From Rhodocollybia butyracea (lineage: Eukaryota; Basidiomycota; Agaricomycetes; Agaricales; Omphalotaceae), in the NCBI GenBank assembly GCA_015501585.1, contig JADNRY010000064.1:1-64000 (forward strand): DNA of 64,000 nucleotides, in the 5' to 3' direction. Under the pieces are notes generated by a model, which worked only from the letters and a program-made list of their open reading frames with translations, had not been told where the DNA came from and ran no database searches. Positions 33,596 to 46,418 of the stretch are shown piece by piece (the first letter of the stretch is position 1; each line of letters opens with the position of its first letter). The position numbers were made by a program, and so were the translations under genes.

Positions 33596-36267
33596 ATGCC
33601 AGCAGTAGCAGTTTATGTTATCGCTATCGTTGGGACGGTTGCTGTAGGAATTGCGTTCAAGGAGGTGAGTGCTCTTTCTTCTATCAAGTTAACCATTTTG
33701 TTCCGCCTTATGTTCTGCTATGCCGTCTCCTTGTGCTTTACAGCGAGCCTCAGAGCCGCTTGTTCCATCTACCGCCGGTGCTGTAATTCTGTTTCATCAA
33801 TCACCTCGTTGCTCAGAGTTTCATGCATTATTTCCGTTCATTCTGACTGTTCATCGACATCATTCATCTCGGTTTCATTTACTAATATTATGATTTTTGT
33901 TCATTCGCTGATTCCGCACTCATTTCTAGTTCATCTATGACCCTCATATAGCGCCCACCGTTGACCAATGGCTCGTTGACATCGCCGCTCGCCGGCAGAG
34001 GAGAAGACGGGTACCCGTTCCCGTTTCGCAGAATTCGACAGCCGAAGGCGATGATGATTCCGATACTCACTCTCTGACGATGAGTCACGAAGTCATGGGG
34101 GACGTGCGTTCGAGATGGAAATCTTGACACCAGCACCGATTACCTCCACTTCGAGCTCTTCGACTGAACGAGAGCATGGCGTTCTTCAGTGGAGGACGGG
34201 TGTCGAGTCGGCTACGTTGAGAAGAAGAACTACAAATGCAAACGTACGTTTGTTCTTTATCTTGTGCTTCGTTTTCCTGACGCTCTATCCAGTCTACGGG
34301 ATCTGGGCACGCATCCTCATCTTCGGTTAAAGCTAGCACACCACTTCAAAATCCCTTTGTTCCCATGCCAGTGTCGCAACCGTCTTCGTCTTCTACCCAA
34401 CTTCTACCCGTTATGCACATGGACACTCATATCTTGACTGATACCGAGACCGAGACCGATGCGGGATCCGATGCTGGTGCTACGGATTCACGTAGTCAAG
34501 TCACACGAACTGGAGAATCCGATTTTGATTTCGCTCATTCCACAGCTTCGATTCCATCCAACATGTCTTTTGCATCTCCGTCTGCAGCATCTTCCAGCAC
34601 GTTCCATTTCCAACCGGCTTCTGCACCAGTTTTGGTAGACGACAGGCTTTCACTCTCATCACTTGGTTCCCTCGCATTGAATAACCTCGGAACTCCTATT
34701 GCCCCGAATACATATAATGCCAACGATCCTTTCGCGGACCCTCCGTCTCAATCTCCCTCTGGATTAGACTCATCACTATCGCTGTCAGCATCTTATGGTT
34801 CCCCGTCCCTTATCCCCTCTCTCTCGCTCTCCCATCCAATCCCTCGTGCAGATATCGAGGACGGCGTCGAGCTGCTCAGCCCACCTACATCGAGAGCCAT
34901 GTCGCCTGCTTCAGTTATATCCGAAATTTCAGGAGTTTCGGCCGCTCAGAGACATATTCCTCTTTTTCTTTCCCTGATAGTGAAGCTGCGACTTCCGAGA
35001 GGGATTTCGAGCTTGTACGATCAAGTGCAGGGGCCTCGCCGCGCGCACCTCCTGCGCAATTGCAGACTCCGATGCGCTCCGATTCTCGTCCTGCAGCAAG
35101 TTGGATAGGTTCTGGTTTCAATTCAGGGGCCACGACAGTCACGGCTCCCACCCCCGTTCAGGTACCGGTTCGTCCTGGGCCAGGAGGCGGGAAATATCTT
35201 ACGCGAGAACAGATCCAATATCTTATTGACCAGTCAACCAGGTCACTCAGGCAAGAGTGCCACCTGCTCCTGTAGCTCGTGCATCTACTTCTCCGGCGTT
35301 CTCCGAGACCTCGTCGAAGTCCATGACGTCGAACCCGCCTTCGTACAGCTCCTACGCCACGAATCATTCGACTCAATCTGGGAATGACTCGAGTACCGGC
35401 CAGGGATCTAGAGTGGGTATGGGCATAGGAGGAAGGAGCTCAAGCTCCCGCACACCCCTGCGCTCAGGTTCCACAAGGCTTGACTCAAATATGCACTCTG
35501 CCTATTCCAACTCGCCTCTCAACCCAAACCTGAGCCCATCATCTCGACCGGCATCCGTATCGCGGGCAGCTGCGTCACCAGGTGTACGCACATCATCCAC
35601 CTCTCCCCAGATGCGCCAAACACGTTCCACGCATATCCCTTCTCCTCCCTCTCCCCTCGCCGCGTCTCCTCGCTTCACAGATGACATGTCCGTGTCCATG
35701 ACGTCCGACTACGTCTCGTTCCCTCCCTCGCCAGCACCTGCATCTGCTTCCTCTCATTCGCCAAGGAGGTACTTTTCTCCCTTTGCTTACACTCCTTCAT
35801 CAGGATCAACTGCGTCTTCTCCGCGAGCGGCGCCAGCTACTACTACTTCGTCCCAAGCCAACAACCCATTCGTTGTTCATTCGCCCTCACACTCGCACTC
35901 GCACTCGCACTCGCACTTGCACTTGCACTCGCACTCGCACTCGCACTCGGACACTGACTCTGACAACTACGGCTCGGACGACGACGGGGTGTTGTCCTTT
36001 GCCTCTGCGAGTGTTTCCTCGTTGGCGCTATCTGTATCTGAGAACGAGGGTGATTTCGAGCATGCGAGGATGCAACCGGGAGGCTTCGAGGCTTCGAGGC
36101 TTGGCGGTCAGAACACACGCGGCAGAGGAAGAGGAGTTCAAGGTGCTCAAGGTGCTCAAAATGCTCGTGTAGGGGAAAGGAGGCAGCGGAGCTTGAGAGG
36201 ATCAGATGTAGATGTTAGAGGGAGTCGGGCTCGGAGCGAAAGTGGGAGTGAATATAGTCTGGTTTGA
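33596..36267 (+). CDS. membrane-anchored Ser-rich protein, frame uncertain
   Basis: Exon 1 (33596-33664) encodes MPAVAVYVIAIVGTVAVGIA, a single membrane anchor. After a 266-nt intron, 33931 onward reads FIYDPHIAPTVDQWLVDIAA and an Arg-rich stop-transfer (RRQRRRR). The rest is low-complexity Ser/Pro/Thr-rich, with LQWRTGVESATLRRR before a 49-nt intron ending at 34291. I recall this layout from unnamed basidiomycete proteins. The reading frame changes near 34076, 34930 and 35250; each change can be explained by a GT-AG intron (about 79, 32-158 and 88 nt) or by a frameshift, so it could be intact or decayed. The stop is at 36265-36267. A His-Ser repeat lies at about 35886-35950 and the C-terminal coding end is duplicated after the stop. 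It probably sits in the membrane with a large disordered domain. Confidence 0.55.
35886..35950 (+). repeat. hexanucleotide repeat coding for Ser-His and Leu-His
   Basis: About ten copies of the unit ctcgca (variant cttgca) in a row encode alternating Ser-His and Leu-His, followed by DTDSD. It lies in the disordered tail of the membrane-anchored protein and is likely to vary in length between strains. Confidence 0.85.
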
Positions 36268-36361
36268 GCGCGGGTTGAGGGAGGTTTGGGATGAATCAGG
36301 ATCAGATGTAAATGTCAGAGGGAGTCGGGCTTGGAGCGAAAGTGGGGGTGAATATAGTCTG
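36197..36361 (+). repeat. direct duplication of the C-terminal coding end beyond the stop
   Basis: A segment of about 63 bp (ggatcagatgtagatgttag ... gtgaatatagtctgg) at 36197-36262 encodes the protein's last residues. It recurs at 36299-36361 with about 6 differences, downstream of the stop codon at 36265. The second copy is not part of the open frame. Confidence 0.85.
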
Positions 36362-37321
36362 AGCGCGGGTTGGGGACTTTAAATGAATTGGGTTAGAAGG
36401 TATTGTTCATTTACGGGTTGTATATATATATATTAACAGATAGCTACCTGCTTTGCTCTGCATGTACATGAACGATCTTTTGTATATCATTCTGTCGTAA
36501 AATCGAAGGTTAAATAAACGTTAAACTTGAAGCGCCTGTTGGTAATTTTAATTTAGGATGTGGAAAGGTACAACCTTCTTTTTCTGTGTTGAGGAATTCG
36601 TCAAGTTAACGAAGCTATGATTGTGGATATCCTGCCTGTTAATAAACGAGCCACAAGTCGACACCGGAATAAAACAAGTCAAACCTTGGTCTGGTTGTTT
36701 TTGAGCTTGAACAACTGATTTCACGATGCAAGTTGTCCTCAAGTTTCGGTGAGGTGTGTCAGGTTACTATCCCGGTGTAGTCACATCTCTACATCTCCAA
36801 CGGTTTGGCCACGGTAGCGGAAAACAAAAAAAAAACTTGCAAATGGCTCGTTCTGCACGTATGCTCCCACTTGGCGCTCACACACTGCCCGCAAGATGGT
36901 AGCCATTTCAGCTGGCAAATTCTCGATGTTGCTAGCTCCGGGTTCCGGGCGATCGCTTTGGTACGGTAGGCGATGGTACCGGTCCGAAAATTTAAACTAT
37001 GTGGCTCCTTGTGGCTCCCAAACGTTATTTTGAGGTAATTTTGAGGCTCTGCTCGCATCTCAATAGATTCCCTTCCAAAACCCAAGATGTTCCAAAAGTG
37101 ATTAGGCATGGCTGGCGTCTGCGACTTCGCTGAGCGATTTTAGCCGGCAAAAGGGAATATCACGGGGGTCACATGACTGGAACAGCTTGGAGATTTTTTT
37201 GCGGGATTTCATCCATTTTACCAAACCGCAAACCACCGGCGTAAATACCGCAGCAAGCCCAAAAGAAGACGCGAATGTGGAGAGAGATGGAAACCCCACT
37301 CAAGCTTCCACCGCTTTCCTC
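36268..37321. other. intergenic, includes likely ATPase promoter
   Basis: Apart from the duplicated C-terminal segment, there is a TA run at 36421-36434 and short ORFs only. No gene supported. Confidence 0.4.
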
Positions 37322-40300
37322 ATGTCTGCTTCTGTGAACGAAAAGGTACTTGATGGGGACGTGGAATCGGCGTATACGCTGAACGAGCTTCGTCCGCCCC
37401 CTGCGTCAAGTGTCCCATTACCTCGTCGTCCCAACACGTTGTCTCTTGGACATCGCCGAGGCGAAAGCAACTCGAGAGCAAGAATCATTGGCGAGTTCAG
37501 GACCTTGAGGTACAGCTATGTTCAATAATTTTATTTTGTGTCGCTCATCACCACGATAGTATCCACGTTACTGATACTAAGGAAGGACGACCCGACAAAT
37601 CCACCCAAAAGGATGTCTCTGGTACAGTATTTTCATGACCCCTTTAGTTCAGCACTTACCCATCAGCGCATCGCAGATTTATCCGAATTAGAATGGCATA
37701 ATCTTTCCTCTGATGAGGTCGCTACTCGTGTTGGTGTATCACCCAAAACCGGCCTTGATACTCCTATGGCTGCTCGCCGTTTGACTAAAAATGGCAAGAA
37801 CGTTATCAGTCCTCCTCCAAGAAACCTCCCCAAGAAAATCTTCTTCTACGTATTTGGAGGCAAGTTTTCTTACCTTTTTTTTTCTGACCATTTGCTGAAG
37901 TTCTTATTCGCTAGGTTTCGGAAGTCTGCTTTTCCTCGGGGGTATCGTTTGCTTCGTTGCTTGGTAGCCAGCTTCCGCTCTCTCAGTCTGCGTGTACTGA
38001 CGAATATACTACATCTAGGCGCCCTCTGGGTGGTCCGCACCCCCCGCCAGCCAATCTGGCCCTCGCAGTCATCCTTTTTCTTGTAATTCTTCTTCAAACT
38101 GGGTTCAATGCTTGGCAGGGTTAGCGTTTCCGTCCTTCACACTTGATCCACTCACCTCACGCCCCTATCATAGATTATTCCACAGGCCGTGTCATGGCTT
38201 CCATCGCTGGTATGCTTCCGACAGATATCCTTGTCACCCGTGATGGGGAAACCTTCAAGTGAGCATCCGTGTTACTATGGTGCTGCCCCTTTAACGGCAC
38301 TTGTGAAGTCTTCCTGCCGCAAACCTCGTATTGGGAGACATCGTCAAAATCACCCTCGGCTCCAAAGTACCCGCTGATCTTCGTCTCATCGAAATATCCT
38401 CCGACCTTCGATTTGATCGTTCCATTCTAACTGGAGAGAGTAACGCCATCGCTGCAACAATAGACGCCACAGATATCAACTGTCTGTCTTTGTTCTTCAA
38501 CTATCCTATCCCCGTATTTCTGACAAAAACACTCTATCACAGTCATGGAGTCTCGTAACATCGCGCTACAAGGGACACTATGCACTAGTGGGAGTGGAGT
38601 TGGCATTTGCGTTGGATTGGGAGACCACACCGTTTTTGGCCGCATTGCGAAACAGGCCACCTCTGAACGTACAAGTCCCACCCCGCTACAACTCGAAATT
38701 AGGCGCTTTGTGTTCCTCATTGCGCTGTTCGCGTTCCTTGTTGCGTCTGTTATTGTTAGTGAGTGTCATCTATTTGCGACCTGCAATTGTTTCGTGGGGC
38801 TGACATTCCATATAGTCCTATGGGCTGCTTGGCTCCGTAGAGATTATCCTGGGTTCATCTCTGTGCCCACCCTTCTCGTTGATTTGGTCTCGGTAGCTGT
38901 TGCTTTTATTCCTGGTATGTCCTCCAAGTTATCTTCACGACGTTTTTTTCACGCTCATCTATTCCCAGAGGGCTTACCCATTTGTGTCACCCTTTCGCTG
39001 ACCGTCGTGTTCGTTTCTCCAACGATTTGATATCTGAAATTGTTCTAATTTCGAGTTTGTAGTGCCGGTGTAATGCGCAAGTCGAACATCTTGTGCAAAT
39101 CATTGTCGACTGTGGAAAGTCTCGGATCAGTCAATGTTATTCTCAGCGACAAAACTGGTACTCTGACCACTAACAAAATGGCGGTTGCGTCAGTCGCTGT
39201 CGGATGCAAGGCCTATCCTGTTCAGGAAGCCCTTGCAATGGCTATCAAGTCTGAATCTGATGGAGAGAGTGTCAAGGCATTAGCTGCAGTTGCGGGTTTG
39301 TGTAATGATGCTCTATTCGATGATAGTAGTTGCGAGAAGGGAGGGGACCCGATGCCTATTGCAATGAGAAAGGTTCATGGGGATGCTACAGGTATCTATC
39401 ATCTTATAATCGCTAACCTTATGTGACACAATTTACTTTAGATTCTGCCCTCTTACGATTCTCTGAAGAGGCCTCGTCGGTTTCATACCTCCGCGATTCA
39501 TGGGAAGAGGTTGGGAAACTCGCGTTCAATTCTAGTAAGTAGTTCTTCACGCTCCACTGTTGTTGTGCTGACTGGAGTCACGAAGAGAATAAATTTGCCC
39601 TCAAGTTGTTCAGATCGAAATCCACAAATCCTTCATACCCGATCTTTGACTCGGACAACTATAGCTCTTCCGATCTGCTATTGCTCGTCAAAGGTGTATG
39701 TATATATATTTCTTTATATCTGCTTCGTTTATCATTTTTTCTCAGGCCCCCGACGTACTCATGGGTCGTTGCTCAAACTTCATCGACGCCTCTGGCACTA
39801 TATGGCCACTTGACCACCCAACTATCGCCAATGTTTCCTCGATTCAAGAGGAACTCGCTAGCCGTGGACAGCGTGTTCTACTTCTCGCTAAAAGGATTGT
39901 CACTCCCAATAATTTTAACCAAGAGGATTTGGACTCTAACCCTGAGGACCATCTCGTGGCCTTGAACACCGATCTTTGCATTGTCGGACTTTTGGCTCTA
40001 GTTGATCCTCCCAGAGATGACACAGCACACACTGTGAGCGTATCTAGACGTGCAGGGATCCGTTTCGCGATGGTTACTGGCGATTTCGCTCTTACTGCGG
40101 CGGCGATAGCTCGCCAAGTTGGAATCATCACGACTCCTGTGGCTGAGGTTCAACATCTTTCCGATCTACCTTACAACAAGCCTCTCGATGAAATACCAGA
40201 GTTCAACAGCGATAAAGAACCCGATGATAAACTCACCAGTATCATTTTGAGTGGCCCTGAGATAATGACCATGACGGAATCGCAGTGGAAACAGGTTTTA

Positions 40301-41762
40301 ACAGTATGTTTGTGGGTCTTTTTAGAAGGTGGTGTTCAGGGTGGTTAAATGCTTTTATATCTCTAGTTTGATGAGTTGGTGTTTGCCCGTACAAGCCCAC
40401 AGCAAAAGCTTCAAATTGTGAAGACGTTCCAAGCCGGAGGATGCACTGTCGCGGTGACCGGAGATGGAGGTGCGAAACTATGATCATCTACGATCTTCCC
40501 TGGTATCATTTTTGCTGACGCTGATATCCAGTGAATGATGCTCCTGCCCTCAAGCAAGCTGATGTAGGAGTCGCAGTGGCTGGAGGGTCTGAAGTAGCAA
40601 TGGTTAGTTTGAGATTTTACCGACGGAAGGAATCGTTTACTGATGTTCCTCGTAGGAAGCAGCAGATCTCATTTTGCTCTCAGATTTTTCTTCGATTATT
40701 ACTGGGATTGAATACGGAAGATTGTGCTTTGAAAATTTACGCAAATCTATTCTATACCTTCTTCCCGCTGGTCCGTCTATCAACCCCTTTCCTTTAATTT
40801 TTCGAATAATATCACTTATCATGATACAGGAAGCTTTTCCGAACTCATGCCCGTTGTCGTTAATGTTCTATTTGGTATGTCTCCGAAGAAATCGTTACAG
40901 TATGAGGGGTCTTGTTCTGATTTTACGCTCAGGATTACCTCAGGCCCTAAGCTCTATCCAGATGATCATCATATGTGTTGCCACCGATACTCTTCCTGCA
41001 CTTTCGCTTGTTTATGAAAAGCCTGAAGCGGACCTCTTGCTGCGCAAGCCTCGTGATCGCAAAAAAGACCGGCTCGTAAACTGGAAACTCTTCGTTCAGG
41101 CATACTCTTTGGGTACAATTGAATCGCTTGCGTCCATGGTTGGGTTAGTGTTTCCGTTTACTATCCTTTTTCTGAGAGTGTTCACTTATTCCCCTTGATG
41201 TAGTGCATTCTATTTCGGGTTCATCCTTAACGGCGTGCCATTTTCTGCTCTCTGGCTGAAGTACGGCAACTACGACGTAGATCCAGATTTGCTCGCCGAG
41301 GTGACGAATAAAGCTCAGTCAATATGTGTGTTTTATTTACTCCTGCTTTATTATCGACTAAGATTGACTTGCTTCTAGACTTTTTCAACCTCGTAATCAT
41401 GCAGTGGTTCAATCTACTCTCCACCCGGACGCGTAGGCTTTCGGTATTCCAGCAGAATCCGTTTATAGGATCGAAGACTCGCAATGTTTATCTAGTCCCC
41501 GCTGTAATATGTGGACTTGGTTTGGCTTGGTACGTTTGGTGTACTTGCATTATCGCCGGGCGGTGTTGACGGACGCTTTTGTCATTATAGCTTCTTCTCG
41601 TATATTCCTGTGTTTCAAAATATACTCCTCACGCGAGGTGTAAAGGCCCAATACTACTTCCTCCCCATGGCATATGGTATTTTCCTCTTGTTTGTTGACG
41701 AGAGCCGGAAGTGGTGGAATCGTGGTCATCCAAAATCGATTTTGGCTAGAATTGCCTGGTAA
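37322..41762 (+). CDS. P-type cation ATPase, Na+/K+-ATPase alpha-like
   Basis: Twenty-two exons join in frame to 1,091 residues: 37322-37509, 37560-37621, 37677-37859, 37915-37963, 38019-38119, 38174-38258, 38309-38481, 38543-38758, 38816-38914, 38969-39008, 39063-39391, 39442-39534, 39586-39695, 39746-40303, 40367-40469, 40532-40602, 40656-40770, 40830-40874, 40933-41143, 41204-41325, 41379-41529, 41591-41762. Hallmarks in order: TGES (264-267, dephosphorylation), PEGLP in the ion-binding helix (385-389), DKTGT with the phosphorylated Asp428, NSKNKF and KGAPDVL (nucleotide binding), MVTGD, TGDGVNDAP (hinge). About ten membrane helices are expected, and the C-terminal six are visible. The PEGLP motif and the N-terminal [11 protein letters not shown] layout place it with the type II (IIC-like) fungal pumps, not with ENA or PMA. 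It would move Na+ or K+ across a membrane; the direction cannot be read from sequence. One intron (37860-37914) starts with GC. Confidence 0.92.
37860..37914 (+). other. GC-AG intron
   Basis: The donor is gGCAAGTtt and the acceptor is gctAG. Joining here restores the expected [13 protein letters not shown] of the pump; no GT donor nearby keeps the frame. The rest of the donor (AAGT) matches the strong consensus usual for GC donors. Confidence 0.8.
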
Positions 41763-42688
41763 TTTGGGGATCTGGGTCGACAAGCAAAGTATTTTTCAAA
41801 GTATGTGTGGAAGGTGTCTATATGTACTCCCTGAGTTCTTGTACGCAGCGTCCTTATTATAGACATACATAATAGAGAGCATGAGCAACCTGGCATTGAT
41901 TTGGGTTCAGTTGAGATATCTTGCTACGAAGAGTTAAGCGTGATTTCGGATGTGGAAAGGGAAGGGTTTTATAGTGAAAACAGGTATTGAGAGTGTATCG
42001 GTATATCCCCAGCTGTTGTGATCCTGGGATCCATACGTTGACGTTCGCAACTTTGTACCAGGCGGGAAGCATTCCAACCAATTTAGTCTACGTTAAGGAC
42101 TCTAAGGAGAGTTGAGTCGTGCATCCGCGGCTGGTGAAGACGAGTAGGTTAGACTACGGATAACCTAATTATAAGTTGGTCGAGGAATGAAAATGATTCT
42201 ATTGCTAAAAAGAATCTACTATCTCGCAGTACGGATACGAAACAATCTAGTAAGCCTTGTGACCTTTCCAATTCCGCGCCATCACATGCTCTCGTACCGC
42301 GTATGAGTATTGGGGTTTATTCACGAACGAGTTTCTTCGTGAACTATAAGACGGCTAGCCAGGCTAGTATTGGGGCTACTAGTCTTAAAGTAACATGATG
42401 GACCGCTTTGAGGCAAACACTTGTCATGTCTGTGTCATAACTAGCATCGACTGAGCATTCTGGCCAAGCAACCATATCGTCCGCCCCTTGTCCCGCTCTC
42501 TCAAATTTTGGCACGATTTTCTTCAGCGCTTCAACGTACATATTTATGGAATTGTAATGTCATAGATCGATAAACATATCAATGAGTCGAGTACATATGA
42601 ACTGTTAAATTGAGGGAGGGAGGAGATAGCCCGCGTTGTGATTGTTGAAGGCTATGGTCCGCTCGAAGTTCTCCCAACATCGGGCCCA
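41763..42688. other. intergenic between convergent genes
   Basis: Only one short minus-strand ORF (42541-42344). Nothing supported. Confidence 0.4.
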
Positions 42689-43236
42689 TCATTCAACCGT
42701 AACTGAGACTGCGACCTGGTCAAGTGTTGCTGACGGTCCAGCCTAAACGTGACGCCTTGAATTTCTCTTCAGTCTCGACGTTGAGAAAACTTACCCCAAT
42801 TAAACGAAGTCGGACCACACCCAGCTGAGCAATCCCCGTTTGGCCATCGAATTCTCCTTCAGGAATCGTGACGGTGAAATTCTGGTAAGGTTGCTGTCCT
42901 GGTTCATGAAACTCGGGATCGTAGGGCCCATAGTACAAGACATCTCCCAGCTGTGTTATAGGGTCCGCTTGACAAGGCGTCGCGGTGCAGTGCAGCACTC
43001 CAATAGCAAGTCCTACTTCGATTGAGGATATAATGCTATCCTAAAAACACAGGTTAATGCTCATGATATCTCTTGTACTGTAGAGGTCTACTTACGGGTT
43101 GAACGACTTGAACTACGAAGGGTTGTCCTTGAAACAAGATGGTATCCGCAGCCGGTAAAGTGACCTCAATCGACTGAGCTACTGCTCTGAGGAAAAGCAA
43201 TGCAGGGAGTGCCGCCAAACGTGTGAAGGTCTTCAT
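42689..43236 (-). CDS. small secreted protein, 146 residues
   Basis: Three exons: 43236-43096, 43040-42795, 42742-42689; introns 55 and 52 nt. The start MKTFTRLAALPALLFLRAVAQ is a clear signal peptide with a likely cut after AVAQ. The mature part has FVVQVVQP, SSIEVGLAIGVLHC with CTATPC, LGDVLYYGPYDPEFHEPGQQ, YQNFTVTIPEG and ends in GAGPSATLDQVAVSVTVE. This layout (beta-rich, one Cys pair, 'LYxGPYDPxxHExxxxPYQNFTV') is common among unnamed small secreted proteins of Agaricomycetes. No enzyme motif is visible. Its role outside the cell is unknown. TATA-type and other promoter signals were not searched in detail. Confidence 0.8.
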
Positions 43237-44751
43237 CCTCTGCCCAGAATTTGGTGATGTCAAAGGTTCAAGTGACCCCGGAGTCTTCCACCCTTTTATA
43301 ATGCATACTTTAGCTTGGCAGCACCGCACAATAAGCGTATCGGTCTCGACTGGCCTCAAGGAACTTCAAGGTGAGAGAGTTACGTCGTGCAGGGTTCCAT
43401 CCGTCAGGTCGCTAAAGCTCATGCGGACAATAAAAGCCGACAGTTTTGTAGTCAAAATGACCAGTACAGAACCTGACTAGCGAGATATGTCAAAAACTCA
43501 AGTAAGTAGTAGCAAGCTGTGATATAATTCAGGCTTGTTTAGGAGATTAAATTCATTTATTTAGAAAGTGATACAATTAAATGCAGGCCTTGGGAAAATG
43601 TGCAAAATTTGGTCGATATCAATAGTATCGTTTCAGGATGGTCAGGCTGTCAGCTGGCTCGGGTATACAAATTGTGCTAGTTACCCTTGTACGCTGTCAA
43701 TGTCGAGTTTCAAACGTTTCCGAAATACAGGTGCAGTCGCATGATCATGCAAGTCTCCTAGTTCCTGCCATAGACCGTCTATTTTACTTCAAATGGGGGT
43801 AATGCTAAACAAATATACCCTCAAGTCCTAAGAAGGGCAGTCCTCCCAACCCTTAATCTTCTCAACTTTGAGATTCTAAAAGATGAATTTTCTCAGCACC
43901 GGGCATACGACGCCAGAGATGGGAACAACCCCTGATACCTAGGTAGTAGTACACGTAAACTTAAGTGATGTCTATGAGGGTTCATCAGGATGGCAAGCAG
44001 GATGGACTGCAGTACCATGGTATTGACTCAACTGGGGCTAACGCACTCCTAGAAACCTCCCTTCTGAATACACATTATGAGATCTCGATTCACGTAGCAA
44101 ACCAAAGCGATAGAAATCATTCCGGATTTGAAAGTGTGATTACTTACTTCCATTTCGGGTTGATTTCGGATGGAACTAGTAGGCAATGTAATGTATTTGT
44201 GTTAATTCATGCCAGTGGTGCTCTGAATCTGGGCTTGTTAAGCCAAGAAGATCATTTAGAATTATTACCCCTGGAGTTTCTAGTCTCTGAAGGTGCTATT
44301 TCCATGATATCATCGACAGTTGGTTCCTAGTAGTAGTGAATACTTAAGATTAGCCTGTAGAAGAGGGATTTAGATGTAGATCACCTCGCCGCGCGCCAGG
44401 TCTAACTAGGAGTGTTGCTTGGATTAACTTTCCGTCCTATGTAGAAGGTTGAGTATAGACTCTAATGATCGACGCGAAATCAAATGAATCTTCCGCAAGG
44501 TGGTTCGGACATCCCGAAGACTGCCTTGAGGTTTTGTTATACGCGGATCCTTTCTATAACTTACTGAACGAGATTTTTGCAATTAATGATCCCATGTGGA
44601 TCGGTGATACCCAGCTTATGACTGCATTATCAGCCAAAGGACATGATAAGTGCGACGACAGAGTGTGGATGATATTATAGATAACGATACTTTAGGAGTA
44701 ATACAAATGATAATTAGTTCGCTAATGATCATTTACGTATCCCACTTTAAC
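43237..44751. other. 1.5 kb spacer, one unassigned ORF
   Basis: An intronless 121-codon ORF (43965-44330, plus) has mixed composition and no recognised domain; it could be chance. Nothing else supported. Confidence 0.35.
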
Positions 44752-46418
44752 CTACACCTCCTCCTTGAAGGTCACCTCCCGCACTGTTTCTCCGTTTATC
44801 TGTTTATCAAGTACAGATTCGGAGGAGCCCGAAGAGCTGGGCTCGTACGAAATCTCCATCGTCGTACGCGTGGTCTCCGTTCTACGACTGCCCGGGTGCC
44901 ATTCTTGCGATGGATTAGGCGCAGCGGCAAAGGGCAGCGGATTTGCCGGGACGGAATACTTGGAATCAGCTGCATATGAGAATTGGTGGTCGAGATGTGA
45001 TCTTTGAAGTGCAACCAGAAGCAGAATAATGGTCGGGTACATTCCCTAGAAACGCGTACTCGATTAGAATTATGGTAATAGAGGGGCACAAGGAGGCAAT
45101 GATGCGCAAAGAAGAAACGTACAACTGCTTGGTTCATTACCATTATGGCGTAGTTGGTGTAAGAGGTATGGACTGCTTCGATTATGACGCTTTTCAATAT
45201 CTAATTCAAATGTGAAATTAATATGTGACGGGACTGTCGCGTAATGATACAGACCCAAAGTATCGTATAGATGATACCACTCTCCATGAGCAGGGTCAAA
45301 ACGTTCTCCGCGAATGATTTGCGACTGCCATTTGCCAACTGAAGTTGAATTTCTCTCCGGGATTTCCTATAAAGGGTCATATTCTTTAAAGTGAAATGTT
45401 CAGAGCAGATGCCATATACCATGCTCGCAAACCAACCATTAGCGTAGCCCAAGCGTTGACTAAAGTCGAAAAAGTGAAGGCCGTGATATCGATTGAAACC
45501 TGGGGGTGAAATTTTTGAAATTCTGAGAAGTGACAAGTCAGAAAAGGGAGTCGCTGACCTGTGAAGGAGCTAGAAGATGCAAATGCACTGCGTTAGGAAA
45601 GTCGACACCGATTTGTGTGAGGTTGCACACGAAAACAGTAGCTGCAGACAGAAAAAACCACCATCAACTATCTGGAATAAGGAAGATGTGATTCTCGTAC
45701 GTACTGAAAAGAGCAAGCATCAGTACAACAGCCGTCATGATAATACGCTTGTCCCATCTATAAACTACACAGACTCTCCAGCAAACTACCAAATCGCTGA
45801 TGACAACCTGTCATAAAAGTATCTTAAAAGCCAGGATCAGTTCGAGAGGAGTAACTCACGCAAATGTTATTAGTTATGGACTGAATGATGCGCATCAACA
45901 AGTTGATAGTATTTAGCTTTGACTCGTCCCGTGGAGGAGATAAAAGCTCAGCCGGAATAGAGATTTTCAGGTCAGTCCAAACCCGACGGACGTCGATTGC
46001 CCAATCCAGGGTTGATAACACATACATGACCAAGGTAAGGATAAGCATTACTCGCTTCGACCGCGCATGAAGACCTCGAGATCTGTTGCAAGCCTACACC
46101 TCAGCATAAAAGGCACTGCTGAGAATTAAAGCTCTTACACAAGTATATAGGTCGATGTGCAGATGAGGACGGTATATATCCCTATTCAAAGTTAAGCCAC
46201 AGCGAAATACAAATATTGTAAGCTTTACCCCAGAGAATAGTTTCCGCAAGCAAGGGAAAAACGTAGAAGTCAGTCGAATTCGCCAGGCTCTGGCGAACTG
46301 TTTCAACCTCTGCTGCAGTAAGTGCCATTAGGAGGATATTGCATCCTGGGCAATGAACCTGCTCGGTTTTAAATGGTTGATTCCGAAAATAGATACCACC
46401 ATAAGTCGTTCTATTCAT
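44752..46418 (-). CDS. seven-transmembrane-type protein, 395 residues
   Basis: Nine exons join in frame: 46418-46229, 46181-46139, 46082-45860, 45807-45705, 45641-45559, 45499-45420, 45366-45255, 45200-45141, 45045-44752; introns 47-102 nt. Hydrophobic helices in order include ILWGIYTVLICTSTYIL, VMLILTLVMYVLSTLDWAI, VVISDLVVCWRVCVVY, IIMTAVVLMLALF, ITAFTFSTLVNAWATLMVGL, LLMESGIIYTILWILKSVII and MGMYPTIILLLVALQ. A positively charged loop (WKSRREI) and a Ser/Glu-rich cytoplasmic tail follow. This matches a large unnamed 7-TM family of Agaricomycetes, known from the 'DLxVxWRxWxxY' segment after helix 3. No ligand or partner can be read from sequence; receptor function is not shown. Highest confidence is in the gene model, lower in topology. 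Confidence 0.82.

Noticed and set aside
35783..36172. Arg/Thr-repeat ORF and its antisense partner
   Set aside because: Other-frame readings of the Ser-His hexamer repeat.
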